A stretch of 5,426 bases of DNA, from positions 1-5,426 of the forward strand of contig JAUUZB010000369.1 of the NCBI GenBank assembly GCA_030590185.1, read 5' to 3'. The notes below the pieces were generated by a model that saw only the letters and a list, made by a program, of their open reading frames with translations, was not told where the DNA came from and made no database searches. The DNA comes from Deltaproteobacteria bacterium (GTDB taxonomy: Bacteria; Myxococcota; XYA12-FULL-58-9; JAUUZB01). Shown here in pieces: positions 1 to 5,426 of this stretch. The position numbers and the translations under genes are program-made. Every line of letters starts with the position of its first letter. The stretch's first letter is position 1.

Positions 1-247
1 GATCCTTGAAACGCAGGGCCCGGACCGCGGTGTCGTGCACCAGATCCTCGGCCTGCATCGGATTGCGGGTCAGGCTCAGGGCCACCCGGTACATGCCGCC
101 GAGGTGATCCTCCAGGAGCCCCTCGAAGGTATCGAGATTCTTAGCTTTTCTCTTAAATCCAAGCACGTATCGGTTCCCGTTGCTTTTAATGTACCCCGAT
201 GTCGGGTCTGTCAATCCTTCGGCGTTCCCGTCGTCAATCTGGCTCAT
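1..247 (-). CDS. ECF-type RNA polymerase sigma factor, N-terminal part (cut by window start)
   Basis: The 82 complete codons read here match the start of a group 4 (ECF) sigma-70 factor, which directs RNA polymerase to a small set of promoters. Residues 41-82 are a recognisable sigma region 2.1-2.2: F41-E-G-L-L, the core-binding helix around M52-Y-R-V-A-L-S-L-T-R, then A66-E-D-L-V-H-D-T followed by A-V-R-A-L-R. Region 2.3-2.4, region 4 and the stop lie outside the window. The start is well fixed: ATG at 247-245 is preceded by AGGAGAG at 8-base spacing, and an in-frame TAA (274-272) lies upstream with no other start codon between. Residues 1-40 are a hydrophilic, Lys/Asn-containing extension not typical of minimal ECF factors, and the DNA encoding it is much poorer in GC than the rest. 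The gene is divergent from the Cys-rich operon at 414. The family call is firm; the regulon and any anti-sigma partner cannot be seen. Confidence 0.9.
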   Translation of the reverse strand, partial: MSQIDDGNAEGLTDPTSGYIKSNGNRYVLGFKRKAKNLDTFEGLLEDHLGGMYRVALSLTRNPMQAEDLVHDTAVRALRFKD

Positions 248-253
248 GGGTAA

Positions 254-260
254 CTCTCCT
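254..260 (-). promoter_or_regulatory. Ribosome-binding site of the ECF sigma gene
   Basis: On the minus strand this reads AGGAGAG, with 8 bases between AGGAG and the ATG at 247. It is a strong Shine-Dalgarno match. It supports the long N-terminus of the sigma factor rather than an internal start such as the GTG at codon 28. Confidence 0.75.
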
Positions 261-373
261 GGGTTGGGCTGTTATTCCCACGTTCATTTGGTCGTTTCGG
301 GCGGCAAAATTGCGAAGGACACGGGACGGTTTTTGCGATAGATTTCCTCGACAAGGTGGAGAATCGCGAGCCG

Positions 374-393
374 CGGCCGCCTGTTAGCGGCCG
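374..393 (+). other. GC-rich hairpin in the leader of the lipoprotein operon
   Basis: CGGCCGC (374-380) and GCGGCCG (387-393) are perfect inverted repeats that would form a 7-bp all-G/C stem with a 6-base loop, CTGTTA. The stem ends 7 bases before the Shine-Dalgarno sequence at 401. There is no following T run, so it does not look like an intrinsic terminator. It could affect translation or stability of the operon mRNA, or be a chance result of high GC. Confidence 0.4.
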
Positions 394-400
394 GCCCAAT

Positions 401-406
401 GAGGAG
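401..406 (+). promoter_or_regulatory. Ribosome-binding site deciding the start at 414
   Basis: GAGGAG lies 7 bases before the ATG at 414. An in-frame ATG at 399 would extend the protein by five residues (MRSNR), but this site overlaps its start codon and would be inside the coding sequence, and no Shine-Dalgarno precedes 399. The start at 414 also gives a more compact signal peptide. Confidence 0.75.
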
Positions 407-413
407 TAATAGG

Positions 414-1721
414 ATGAGACGATACGCCATTCCCGCGGGGGTATTCGTGGCTGCCCTGGCCCTGGCCTCGGCCGGGTGCAACAACAGCGAGCTCGGCTGC
501 AAGACGGTCGATGACTGCCCCTCGGGCCACCTCTGCGACTCGTCCATCTGCAAGAAGCTGTGCGCCACCGACGATGACTGCGTCAGCGGGCAGCATTGCG
601 ACGGTGAATTTTGCGTCGAGGGTGGCGCTAGCATACCGACCATCGAGGCGGTGGTCGGTAACAGCGAGGCGATGTGCGAGCCGGTGGCCGGGGCGCCGCA
701 GGTCAACTGCGTGCACGACGCCATCTACGTGACCGGTCGGAACCTACTCGGCGCCTCCTTCGAGCTTCAAGATTCGGACGGGACCCAGGATTTCGCCTTG
801 GAGGTGGCCTCCAACACCGACTTCTCGGTCTTCCTGGTACCCACCGACCCGGCGGCCCTCAACACCCACATCGCAACCACCGGCATGGCGGACTACACCT
901 TGGTGGTCACCAACTCCGCGGGCAGCGCCACCCAAGACGTGGTGTTGCTCCAGGGTGAAGAGGGCCCCGTAGGACCCACCGGTCCGCCGGGCCCCGAAGG
1001 TCTCGAGGGACCCCAGGGCCCGGATGGTCCGGGCGGGGGCGGCGGCAACCTTTGGGTCTGTGACGACTGCGCCGGGGTGGCCACCCCAGCGGTTGGCCTC
1101 GACGACGATCGCATGGTGGTCACCGCCGCCAAGGTCGACGGCGTCGCCTCCTCCACCGCGGTCCCCCACGGTGAGTTGCTGCTGTTGTGCGCCGACGGCG
1201 ACGGCTGCACCATCGAGCTCGGTCTCTCCGGCATCGACCTCGACGGCCCGGGCACGGACCACACCGCGATCGAGACGCCCTACATGGGCATGCCCTGCCG
1301 CTTCTTCTTGGATGGCAGCGGCAACTGGTCCGTATCGCCCCACTGCTACCAGCGCTACGGGCTGATCAGCATCAATCAAACCATCCCGATCGACAATCTC
1401 AACGACATCCTCAAGTTCCAACCCTACGAGAGCGGTTGGTACGGTGTCGACGGCCAGGGCCGCCTCGGCACCGACGAAAACTGGCCGGTCCTGATCTTCT
1501 GGCAGCTCTGCCTCTTCGGCGAGGCGCCAGCGAACGCCACGGTGGAGATCGTCAACGGCCGCTGGGACGTCATCGCCGAGGACGACGCCCCGGGCTTCTA
1601 CCTGATCGCCGGCGACGAGGCGTGGTGGGAGCAGGAGGCCGCGGGCAGCAACTGCCCGGCCGAGCCGGATGCCTGCTGGACCGGCGCCAACCGCGAGTGC
1701 GTGCTGATCATCGAAGACTGA
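414..1721 (+). CDS. Probable surface lipoprotein: Cys-rich head, IPT/TIG-like domain, collagen-like stretch, unknown C-terminal domain
   Basis: A 435-residue exported protein of unknown function. Residues 1-22 form a signal peptide with an Arg-Arg start, an Ala/Leu/Val core and LASAGC, a lipobox-like end with Cys22 as the likely lipidated residue. The -3 residue is Ser rather than the usual Leu. Residues 29-67 hold eight cysteines in two short repeats of DDC-x5-C-x4-C type, as seen in many myxobacterial envelope proteins. Residues 73-180 resemble an IPT/TIG immunoglobulin-like fold: IPTIEAV start, a YVTGRNL strand with a glycine turn, and an ending of DYTLVVTNSAGSATQDV. Residues 181-207 are nine Gly-X-Y triplets, followed by a Gly4 run. 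Residues 212-435 are an unrecognised acidic, Trp/Cys-containing domain opening with WVCDDC. The acidic +2 residue associated with inner-membrane retention in E. coli is absent (Asn23), which fits an outer-membrane or surface location. The stop is 17 bases before the next gene, so the two are very likely co-transcribed. A signal-anchored rather than lipidated protein remains possible. Confidence 0.92.
   Translation: MRRYAIPAGVFVAALALASAGCNNSELGCKTVDDCPSGHLCDSSICKKLCATDDDCVSGQHCDGEFCVEGGASIPTIEAVVGNSEAMCEPVAGAPQVNCVHDAIYVTGRNLLGASFELQDSDGTQDFALEVASNTDFSVFLVPTDPAALNTHIATTGMADYTLVVTNSAGSATQDVVLLQGEEGPVGPTGPPGPEGLEGPQGPDGPGGGGGNLWVCDDCAGVATPAVGLDDDRMVVTAAKVDGVASSTAVPHGELLLLCADGDGCTIELGLSGIDLDGPGTDHTAIETPYMGMPCRFFLDGSGNWSVSPHCYQRYGLISINQTIPIDNLNDILKFQPYESGWYGVDGQGRLGTDENWPVLIFWQLCLFGEAPANATVEIVNGRWDVIAEDDAPGFYLIAGDEAWWEQEAAGSNCPAEPDACWTGANRECVLIIED
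954..1034 (+). repeat. Collagen-like Gly-X-Y repeat (nine triplets)
   Basis: Residues 181-207 of the first operon protein read as the triplets GEE, GPV, GPT, GPP, GPE, GLE, GPQ, GPD and GPG, with Pro in the X position of seven. They are followed by a Gly4 run. This is short for a stable triple helix but is a typical bacterial collagen-like segment. It could trimerise the protein or act as a stiff stalk between the IPT-like and C-terminal domains. Confidence 0.85.
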
Positions 1722-1727
1722 GAGAAC

Positions 1728-1732
1728 AGGAG
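1728..1732 (+). promoter_or_regulatory. Ribosome-binding site of the second operon gene
   Basis: AGGAG lies 6 bases before the ATG at 1739, inside the 17-base gap after the preceding stop codon. The reading frame is open far upstream of 1739, so this site together with the signal peptide that follows fixes the true start. Confidence 0.75.
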
Positions 1733-1738
1733 CGAGCC

Positions 1739-3724
1739 ATGCGCTCCCCAGCGTCCGGAATTGTCGTCGTCGGCGCGGCCCTCGTCCTGGCCGGGCTCAG
1801 CCTCCATTGCGGCAACGACCCCGTCTCCGAATGCGCCGACGCCGATGACTGCCTGCCGAGCGAGCTGTGCATCGAAAACGAATGCGTACCGAACGAAGGC
1901 TGGACCTGCGGCACCGACCAACCCTGCCCCGAGGGGCAGTTTTGCTGCGCCTCCACCTGCGGCCCCGAGCGCTGTTGCGCGCTGCACACCGACTGCAAGG
2001 ACGGCTACTGCGAGGACAATCGCTGCCAGGACGGCGTCATCCCGGGCTGCCCGGAGGTCACCTGCCCCACCGGGGTCTGCGACACCAACGCCGGCATCTG
2101 CGTAGAGTGCACCCGCAACAGCGACTGCGTCGACCCCGACATCTGCGGCGTCTCCAAGACCTGTATCGACCTCGACCAGGACTGCGGCGACACCGCCTGT
2201 CCTTGGCAAACACCGTTCTGTGCGCCCCAGGAGGGCTGCCGGCCCTGCCTCGAGGACACCGCCGACTGCGCTGACCAGGTCTGTGACAACGATGTCTGCG
2301 TGCCGTGCGACGACCTCGCGAACCTCTCCTGCCCCGGCGGCCGGGTCTGCAATCCCCACGGGGTCTGCGTCATCCCGACCGGGGTCTGGTGCGGCGACGA
2401 TGCGGACTGTGGCGAATACGTCTGCACCCAGGTTGCGGGCGAGTATTGGAACGAGTGCATGGCCTGCACCCTGGCCGGTGAGTGCGGCGCCACCCGCGAC
2501 TGTGATCTGATCAACGGCGGGGTGTGCGAAGCCTCCACCCTGGAATGCGTCGACGACAGCGAGTGCGGCCCGCCCTACACCGTCTGTGACGCCGGGCTGT
2601 GCGTGCCCGGCTGCGAGCGGATGAGCTGCAACCAGGGCCACGCCTGCCACGTTGCGACCGGCCGCTGCTTCCCGATCCACCCCGGCGCCGACTCCCTCGA
2701 CCTATTCGGTGAGAGCTGCACCACCCACGGCGAGTGCGCCAGCGGTGCCTGCTGGGCCGGCGACATTAATTACTCGAGCGCCTCGCTCTGCACCTGGCCC
2801 TGCGTCAAGCAGGGCGACTGCCCGGACGACGCGGTCTGTTGGGAGCTCGGTGACTCCAACGTCTGCGTTTGGATCGATCTCGCCTTCACCCATCCCTTGC
2901 CGGCCCTGGACCAACCGCCGGGCGCCGCCTGCGACGAGTCCACCATCCAGTCCCTCAACTGCCGCAGCGGCTACTGCCATCGGCTCACCCAAACCAGCGT
3001 CGAGTCCGTCTGCATGGAGATGTGCGCCCGGGACGCGGACTGCGAGGGCCTGTCGGTAGACGACCTGGTCTGCGTCAGCGGTTGGCCCATCGGTGAGGAC
3101 CTCAACAACTCGGGCGTGCTCGACGAGGAGGAGATCCTCGGTTTTAGCCAGCTCTGCCACGAGGGCTGGGGCCACCTCGGCCCCAACCAACCCTGCGGCA
3201 GCGGCATCGAAGGCTCGCCGCTACCCACCGATCAGGATGATTGCCGCTCCGGTTGGTGCGTGCAAACCCCCGACCGCCGCGAGGTGGCCCACTGCGCCCA
3301 ACCCTGCTGCAACCCGAGTGACTGCGGCCCGGACAACCCGATCTGCAAGCCGATCGACGTCTGGGACGGTTGGCGTGAGGCGAACGAGGACAACCCGTAC
3401 GGCTTCCAAAAGATCTGCCTATGGAGCGAGTACCTGGGCACCCTCGAGGTCGGCGACGTCTGCACCGCCGACAGTCAGTGCAAGTCGGAGATCTGCACCG
3501 CGGCGACTGCCGGTGCGACCCGGCGCTGCACGCACACCTGTTGCACCAACGACGACTGTGCGGGCTACGACTGGGCGCCGGTCTGCCGCAAGCCCTACCC
3601 CTCCGGCACGAGCCTATACGACACCAACTACACCGCCATCCTCTACTCCCTGGGCCGACGCTTCGAGGCCCCGGGCGGGATCTGGAGCGAGACCATCGGG
3701 ATGAGCGGGCTCTGCATGCCCTGA
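1739..3724 (+). CDS. Large cysteine-rich secreted protein, probable lipoprotein, with two classes of Cys repeats
   Basis: A 661-residue exported protein with about 85 cysteines (near 13%), of unknown function. Residues 1-24 are a signal peptide: a short MRSPASG start, a Val/Ala/Leu core, then LSLHC. Cys24 is the candidate lipidated residue, but His at -1 is unusual for a lipobox. Without Cys24 my count leaves 84 cysteines, an even number that suits full disulfide pairing in an oxidising compartment. Residues 32-320 are short, irregular repeats of the DxDC-x4-5-C-x3-7-C-x2-C type, a style common in myxobacterial envelope proteins and sometimes matched to Dickkopf-like Cys-rich models. Residues 327-659 are four larger eight-cysteine modules, the second carrying an EF-hand-like loop. 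No catalytic motif, membrane segment beyond the signal peptide or C-terminal sorting tag was seen, and the chain ends two residues after the last Cys (GLCMP). It follows the collagen-like protein gene in one operon and shares its short Cys repeat, so the pair may work together at the cell surface. A structural or ligand-binding role is inference. Confidence 0.92.
   Translation: MRSPASGIVVVGAALVLAGLSLHCGNDPVSECADADDCLPSELCIENECVPNEGWTCGTDQPCPEGQFCCASTCGPERCCALHTDCKDGYCEDNRCQDGVIPGCPEVTCPTGVCDTNAGICVECTRNSDCVDPDICGVSKTCIDLDQDCGDTACPWQTPFCAPQEGCRPCLEDTADCADQVCDNDVCVPCDDLANLSCPGGRVCNPHGVCVIPTGVWCGDDADCGEYVCTQVAGEYWNECMACTLAGECGATRDCDLINGGVCEASTLECVDDSECGPPYTVCDAGLCVPGCERMSCNQGHACHVATGRCFPIHPGADSLDLFGESCTTHGECASGACWAGDINYSSASLCTWPCVKQGDCPDDAVCWELGDSNVCVWIDLAFTHPLPALDQPPGAACDESTIQSLNCRSGYCHRLTQTSVESVCMEMCARDADCEGLSVDDLVCVSGWPIGEDLNNSGVLDEEEILGFSQLCHEGWGHLGPNQPCGSGIEGSPLPTDQDDCRSGWCVQTPDRREVAHCAQPCCNPSDCGPDNPICKPIDVWDGWREANEDNPYGFQKICLWSEYLGTLEVGDVCTADSQCKSEICTAATAGATRRCTHTCCTNDDCAGYDWAPVCRKPYPSGTSLYDTNYTAILYSLGRRFEAPGGIWSETIGMSGLCMP
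2717..3715 (+). repeat. Four eight-cysteine modules in the C-terminal half of the Cys-rich protein
   Basis: The modules begin at Cys327, Cys398, Cys486 and Cys575. The shared pattern is C1-x(5-15)-C2-x-S-[GE]-x-C3-x(10-12)-C4-x3-C5-x4-D-C6-x(5-9)-C7-x(8-42)-C8. The C2-xSGxC3 piece (ASGAC, RSGYC, RSGWC, KSEIC) and the C4-x3-C5-x4-DC6 core are invariant in spacing. Modules 3 and 4 have one more Cys directly after C5. The C7-C8 loop varies most: 8, 27, 23 and 42 residues. DNA identity between modules is low, so the duplications are old. Confidence 0.8.
3098..3133 (+). other. EF-hand-like calcium-binding loop inside the second Cys module
   Basis: Residues 454-465, DLNNSGVLDEEE, fit the 12-residue EF-hand or dockerin-type loop: Asp1, Asn3, Ser5, Gly6, Leu8, Asp9, Glu12. 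It lies in the C7-C8 loop of the module. Similar D-x-N-x-x-G-x-x-D loops are frequent in secreted bacterial proteins, often without a full helix-loop-helix. Calcium binding is inferred from the ligand pattern. Confidence 0.55.
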
Positions 3725-3743
3725 GCGACCGCCGGCGGGTGGC
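3725..3743. other. Short convergent gap with a GC palindrome
   Basis: Only 18-19 bases separate the stop of the Cys-rich gene from the stop of the opposing porin-like gene. The gap contains the perfect palindrome CCGCCGGCGG (3729-3738) but no T run on either strand, so I do not call it an intrinsic terminator. Transcription of both genes probably ends inside the opposing coding sequence or by Rho. Confidence 0.3.
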
Positions 3744-5345
3744 CTAGAAGCGCCCCGCCATCGCCAGGGTCACTTGCTGGGTGCTGAACCACTTGGGCAG
3801 CTGTCCGACATCGAAGTTGCGTTGGATCCCGACCCCGGGGACGTCACCCTTCTCGAACTCGCCGCGGTATTCCAGGGCCAGATCCATCTTGACCGTGTCG
3901 GCCGTGAGCAGGGCGTAGCGCAGGGTGGCGCTGAACCCGACCAGGCTGGTCAGCTCGCTCGGCAGGTCTGGGTCGGTCGGCAGGCCGATCAACAGATCTC
4001 GATCGTGGATGTACTCACCGCGCAGGGCGCCGGAGAGGGGAAAATCTCGTTCCTTGAGCTCCACGGTCATCAAGGCCCCGAGCCAGAAGGCCGGGGTGGT
4101 GCGATCCCATGCGCCGGCGGTTGGGTTGTAGCCCTTGTTGCTCTCCTGGCCGGCGATGAGCTCGCCGTGGATCCAGAGGAAGGAGAGGAGGTGCAGACTG
4201 GCTGCGTAGTCGATGAACCAACGCGCATCGTCATGGGTCGGATCCTCGACCCCAACCATGAAGCTGAGCTTGCCCTCGTAGAACCAATCCTCTGGCCCGC
4301 GTTTGAACAGGCGGTGGGGCACGCCGGCGTTGATTGTCCTGGCCGCGGTCTCGGTGATGGTCCGGTCCCAGCCGTTGCACCAGACGAGGAAGAAATCGAG
4401 TTGGAAGGTATCGTTGAGGTCGAGCAGACGGGCGCTGAGCAGGAGGCCGGTCAATAGATCCGGTCCGGCTCGGATGGCGGTGGTCGAACGGGAGAGCGGT
4501 GTGCGATCCATCGGATCGAGCGCCTCGCCACCGCCCGGGGCCTCAAACTTACCGACCCGCAGGGTCAGCTCCGGAGGCATCCAAGCGTAGGCAGGTGTCC
4601 ACTCCACAAAGGCCTGCTCGATGAAGTAGTCGAAGATCACCACCTCCATGGCCGCGCCATCGAGGGTCTCGATGTCGGTGTACAGCAGGTGGGTGTCGAC
4701 GTGGATCCGTGCCGTGTCTCCGTAGCTCGCCTCGAGCCCGAGCTCGATCTGCCGCGGCCGGAAGGTGAAGTCGTCGTCGCCGCTGTCCCACCGGCGCCAG
4801 AAGAGATCGACGATGGCGAAACCGGTCAGGTCGATCTGGGCCTTGGCGAAGGGATCAGAGACGGCGTCGACGAGGGCGTCGGGGGGCGGCGTCTCGGGAC
4901 TCACGGTGCCGGCGGATGTCGCGTCGGGGGGCGGCGTGTTCTGATCGCGGTCGAGCCCATCCGGTTGCGTGGTGTGCCCCGGCGGGGTGTGTGCGGTTTG
5001 ATCCGGCGGGCGCACCTTGGTGGCGGCCGGCAATTCCGGTTCCTCCCCGGAGATCTCCCCGGCCGGATGAAAACCGTGGGGAAGCGCGCCGGCGTCAGCG
5101 TCGATCACCATGCGGTCCGGGTTACCCTGATCCGCAGTGTCCGCGCCCGGCGTCGGTGGGGTCGGGATTTCTGGGGGAGCTGGGACCGGCGGGCCTGCGG
5201 GGACCGCCGAATCCTCAGCGGGCGTTTCCGGCGCGGGCGCCGCTTGCCCGGCCGCAGTGCCACTGACGAGGAGCGAGCCGACGACCGCGAGCAGCCCGAT
5301 CCTATCGGTCGCTGCTCTCGTCGCACGCCTGCTCGGGATCCACAT
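3744..5345 (-). CDS. Outer-membrane beta-barrel protein, porin-like, with proline-rich N-terminal linker
   Basis: A 533-residue predicted outer-membrane protein. Residues 1-35 are a signal peptide: basic n-region with R6, R7, R10 and R15, hydrophobic core at 16-28, and cleavage likely near GTAAGQA. Residues 37-163 are a Pro/Ala/Asp-rich, low-complexity linker including two TPPPDA copies. From about 167 to the end runs a barrel-like domain of alternating strands starting with AQIDLTGFAIVDLFWRRW. The segments VGKFEAPGGGEALDP (264-278), TPLSRS (282-287) and a CNGWD motif (323-327) resemble the OmpL-like BBP2 or OprO/P-type porin families, where a GKF-x-x-x-G-x-E stretch, SRS and NGWD occur in this order. 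The last residues, MAGRF, end in the terminal Phe typical of BAM substrates. Such proteins form diffusion channels; the solute is unknown. I chose ATG 5345 over TTG 5417 because it puts the signal peptide at the N-terminus, although its ribosome-binding site is only a weak GGGGG at 5 bases. It converges on the Cys-rich operon and is transcribed separately. Confidence 0.88.
   Translation of the reverse strand: MWIPSRRATRAATDRIGLLAVVGSLLVSGTAAGQAAPAPETPAEDSAVPAGPPVPAPPEIPTPPTPGADTADQGNPDRMVIDADAGALPHGFHPAGEISGEEPELPAATKVRPPDQTAHTPPGHTTQPDGLDRDQNTPPPDATSAGTVSPETPPPDALVDAVSDPFAKAQIDLTGFAIVDLFWRRWDSGDDDFTFRPRQIELGLEASYGDTARIHVDTHLLYTDIETLDGAAMEVVIFDYFIEQAFVEWTPAYAWMPPELTLRVGKFEAPGGGEALDPMDRTPLSRSTTAIRAGPDLLTGLLLSARLLDLNDTFQLDFFLVWCNGWDRTITETAARTINAGVPHRLFKRGPEDWFYEGKLSFMVGVEDPTHDDARWFIDYAASLHLLSFLWIHGELIAGQESNKGYNPTAGAWDRTTPAFWLGALMTVELKERDFPLSGALRGEYIHDRDLLIGLPTDPDLPSELTSLVGFSATLRYALLTADTVKMDLALEYRGEFEKGDVPGVGIQRNFDVGQLPKWFSTQQVTLAMAGRF
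4876..4937 (-). repeat. 17-bp direct repeat encoding TPPPDA in the porin linker
   Basis: The identical 17-mer GCGTCGGGGGGCGGCGT occurs at 4876-4892 and 4921-4937, 45 bases apart. On the coding strand both copies encode TPPPDA, with a 15-residue period. The exact DNA match suggests a recent in-frame duplication or slippage product in the low-complexity linker, although C-rich Pro codons make convergence possible. Confidence 0.7.
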
Positions 5346-5426
5346 CGACGCCCCCGCGGTCAGTGACGGGGAGATCCGCCAGCTCTCGCGTCTACTCCAT
5401 GCCGTGTGACCAAACAAGCTAGCCCC
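5346..5426 (-). promoter_or_regulatory. Upstream region of the porin-like gene
   Basis: These 81 bases precede the chosen ATG and run to the window edge. The frame stays open to a TTG at 5417, but the 24 residues it would add are hydrophilic and would bury the signal peptide. On the minus strand TTGTTT (near 5412-5417) and TAGACG are 17 bases apart, a very weak promoter resemblance. The real promoter may lie outside the window. Confidence 0.2.

Larger units (their letters stand above)
248..413. promoter_or_regulatory. Divergent intergenic region between sigma factor and lipoprotein operon
   Basis: These 166 bases separate two divergently transcribed genes, so they should hold the promoters of both. 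The middle (about 270-345) is AT-richer than the coding DNA and contains runs such as CAAAATTG and GGTTTTTG, as expected of a promoter zone. I could not settle on convincing -35/-10 pairs. A loose plus-strand candidate is TTGCGA at 310-315 with a poor -10 around 335-342. No clear operator or riboswitch is visible. Assignment rests on gene orientation and base composition only. Confidence 0.4.

Noticed and set aside
284..724. 146-codon minus-strand frame whose C-terminal end (opposite 287-380) looks somewhat protein-like
   Set aside because: Most of it is antisense to the start of the lipoprotein gene. The tail covers the intergenic region, and the amino-acid pattern there is explained by the balanced composition of that DNA.
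1187..1738. Open reading frame continuing upstream of the Cys-rich gene and overlapping most of the preceding gene's 3' half
   Set aside because: The translation upstream of 1739 is Arg/His/Pro-rich shadow sequence of the gene in the other frame. A good ribosome-binding site and a signal peptide start at 1739.
1598..2680. 360-codon open frame on the minus strand opposite the Cys-rich gene
   Set aside because: Its Ala/Val/Gly-rich product is what results when Cys, Asp and Gly codons are read antisense at high GC. It lacks domain-like patterns and would overlap a strongly supported gene.
1804..2700. CRISPR array or DNA-level tandem repeat suggested by the regular recurrence of TGC/GACTGC
   Set aside because: The recurrence is from cysteine and aspartate codons in irregular protein repeats. 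Spacing varies and no constant DNA repeat is present.
3725..3743. Bidirectional terminator between the convergent genes
   Set aside because: The palindrome has no usable loop and no T run on either strand.
4689..5366. 225-codon plus-strand frame opposite the porin-like gene
   Set aside because: It is an Arg/Gly/Val-rich antisense shadow. The minus-strand protein has a signal peptide, porin-like motifs and a terminal Phe.
5394..5417. Promoter for the porin-like gene with TTGTTT and TAGACG at 17-base spacing
   Set aside because: Only about half the positions match the consensus in each box, which is not enough in GC-rich DNA.

Overview
The window is GC-rich (by eye about two-thirds G+C). It carries genes typical of a Gram-negative bacterium with a large extracytoplasmic proteome. 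Two cysteine-rich proteins with DxDC-type repeats and lipoprotein-like signal peptides, a collagen-like segment, a proline-rich porin-like barrel and an ECF sigma factor together suggest Myxococcota or a related former-deltaproteobacterial lineage. That placement is inferred from protein style only; there is no RNA gene or other marker to fix it.

Layout. Positions 1-247 (minus strand) hold the N-terminal 82 codons of an ECF-type RNA polymerase sigma factor, cut by the window edge. Positions 248-413 are a divergent intergenic region with ribosome-binding sites at both ends and a GC-rich hairpin close to the right-hand one. Positions 414-1721 and 1739-3724 (plus strand) form a two-gene operon with a 17-base gap. 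The first gene encodes a secreted, probably lipid-anchored protein with a Cys-rich head, an IPT/TIG-like beta domain, nine Gly-X-Y triplets and an unrecognised C-terminal domain. The second encodes a 661-residue protein with about 85 cysteines, built from short Cys repeats followed by four larger eight-cysteine modules. Positions 3744-5345 (minus strand) encode a convergent outer-membrane beta-barrel protein with a signal peptide, a roughly 125-residue proline-rich linker and a porin-like barrel ending in Phe. The last 81 bases are its upstream region.

Function. Three of the four genes encode envelope or surface proteins, and the fourth is a regulator of the class that often responds to envelope conditions. 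A reasonable but unproven reading is that the divergent ECF factor controls the two Cys-rich proteins, which would sit on the cell surface or in the periplasm as disulfide-stabilised structural or binding proteins. Nothing in the sequence links the porin-like gene to them beyond proximity. I found no RNA gene, CRISPR array, insertion sequence or integration site. The most unusual material is the domain architecture of the two Cys-rich proteins.
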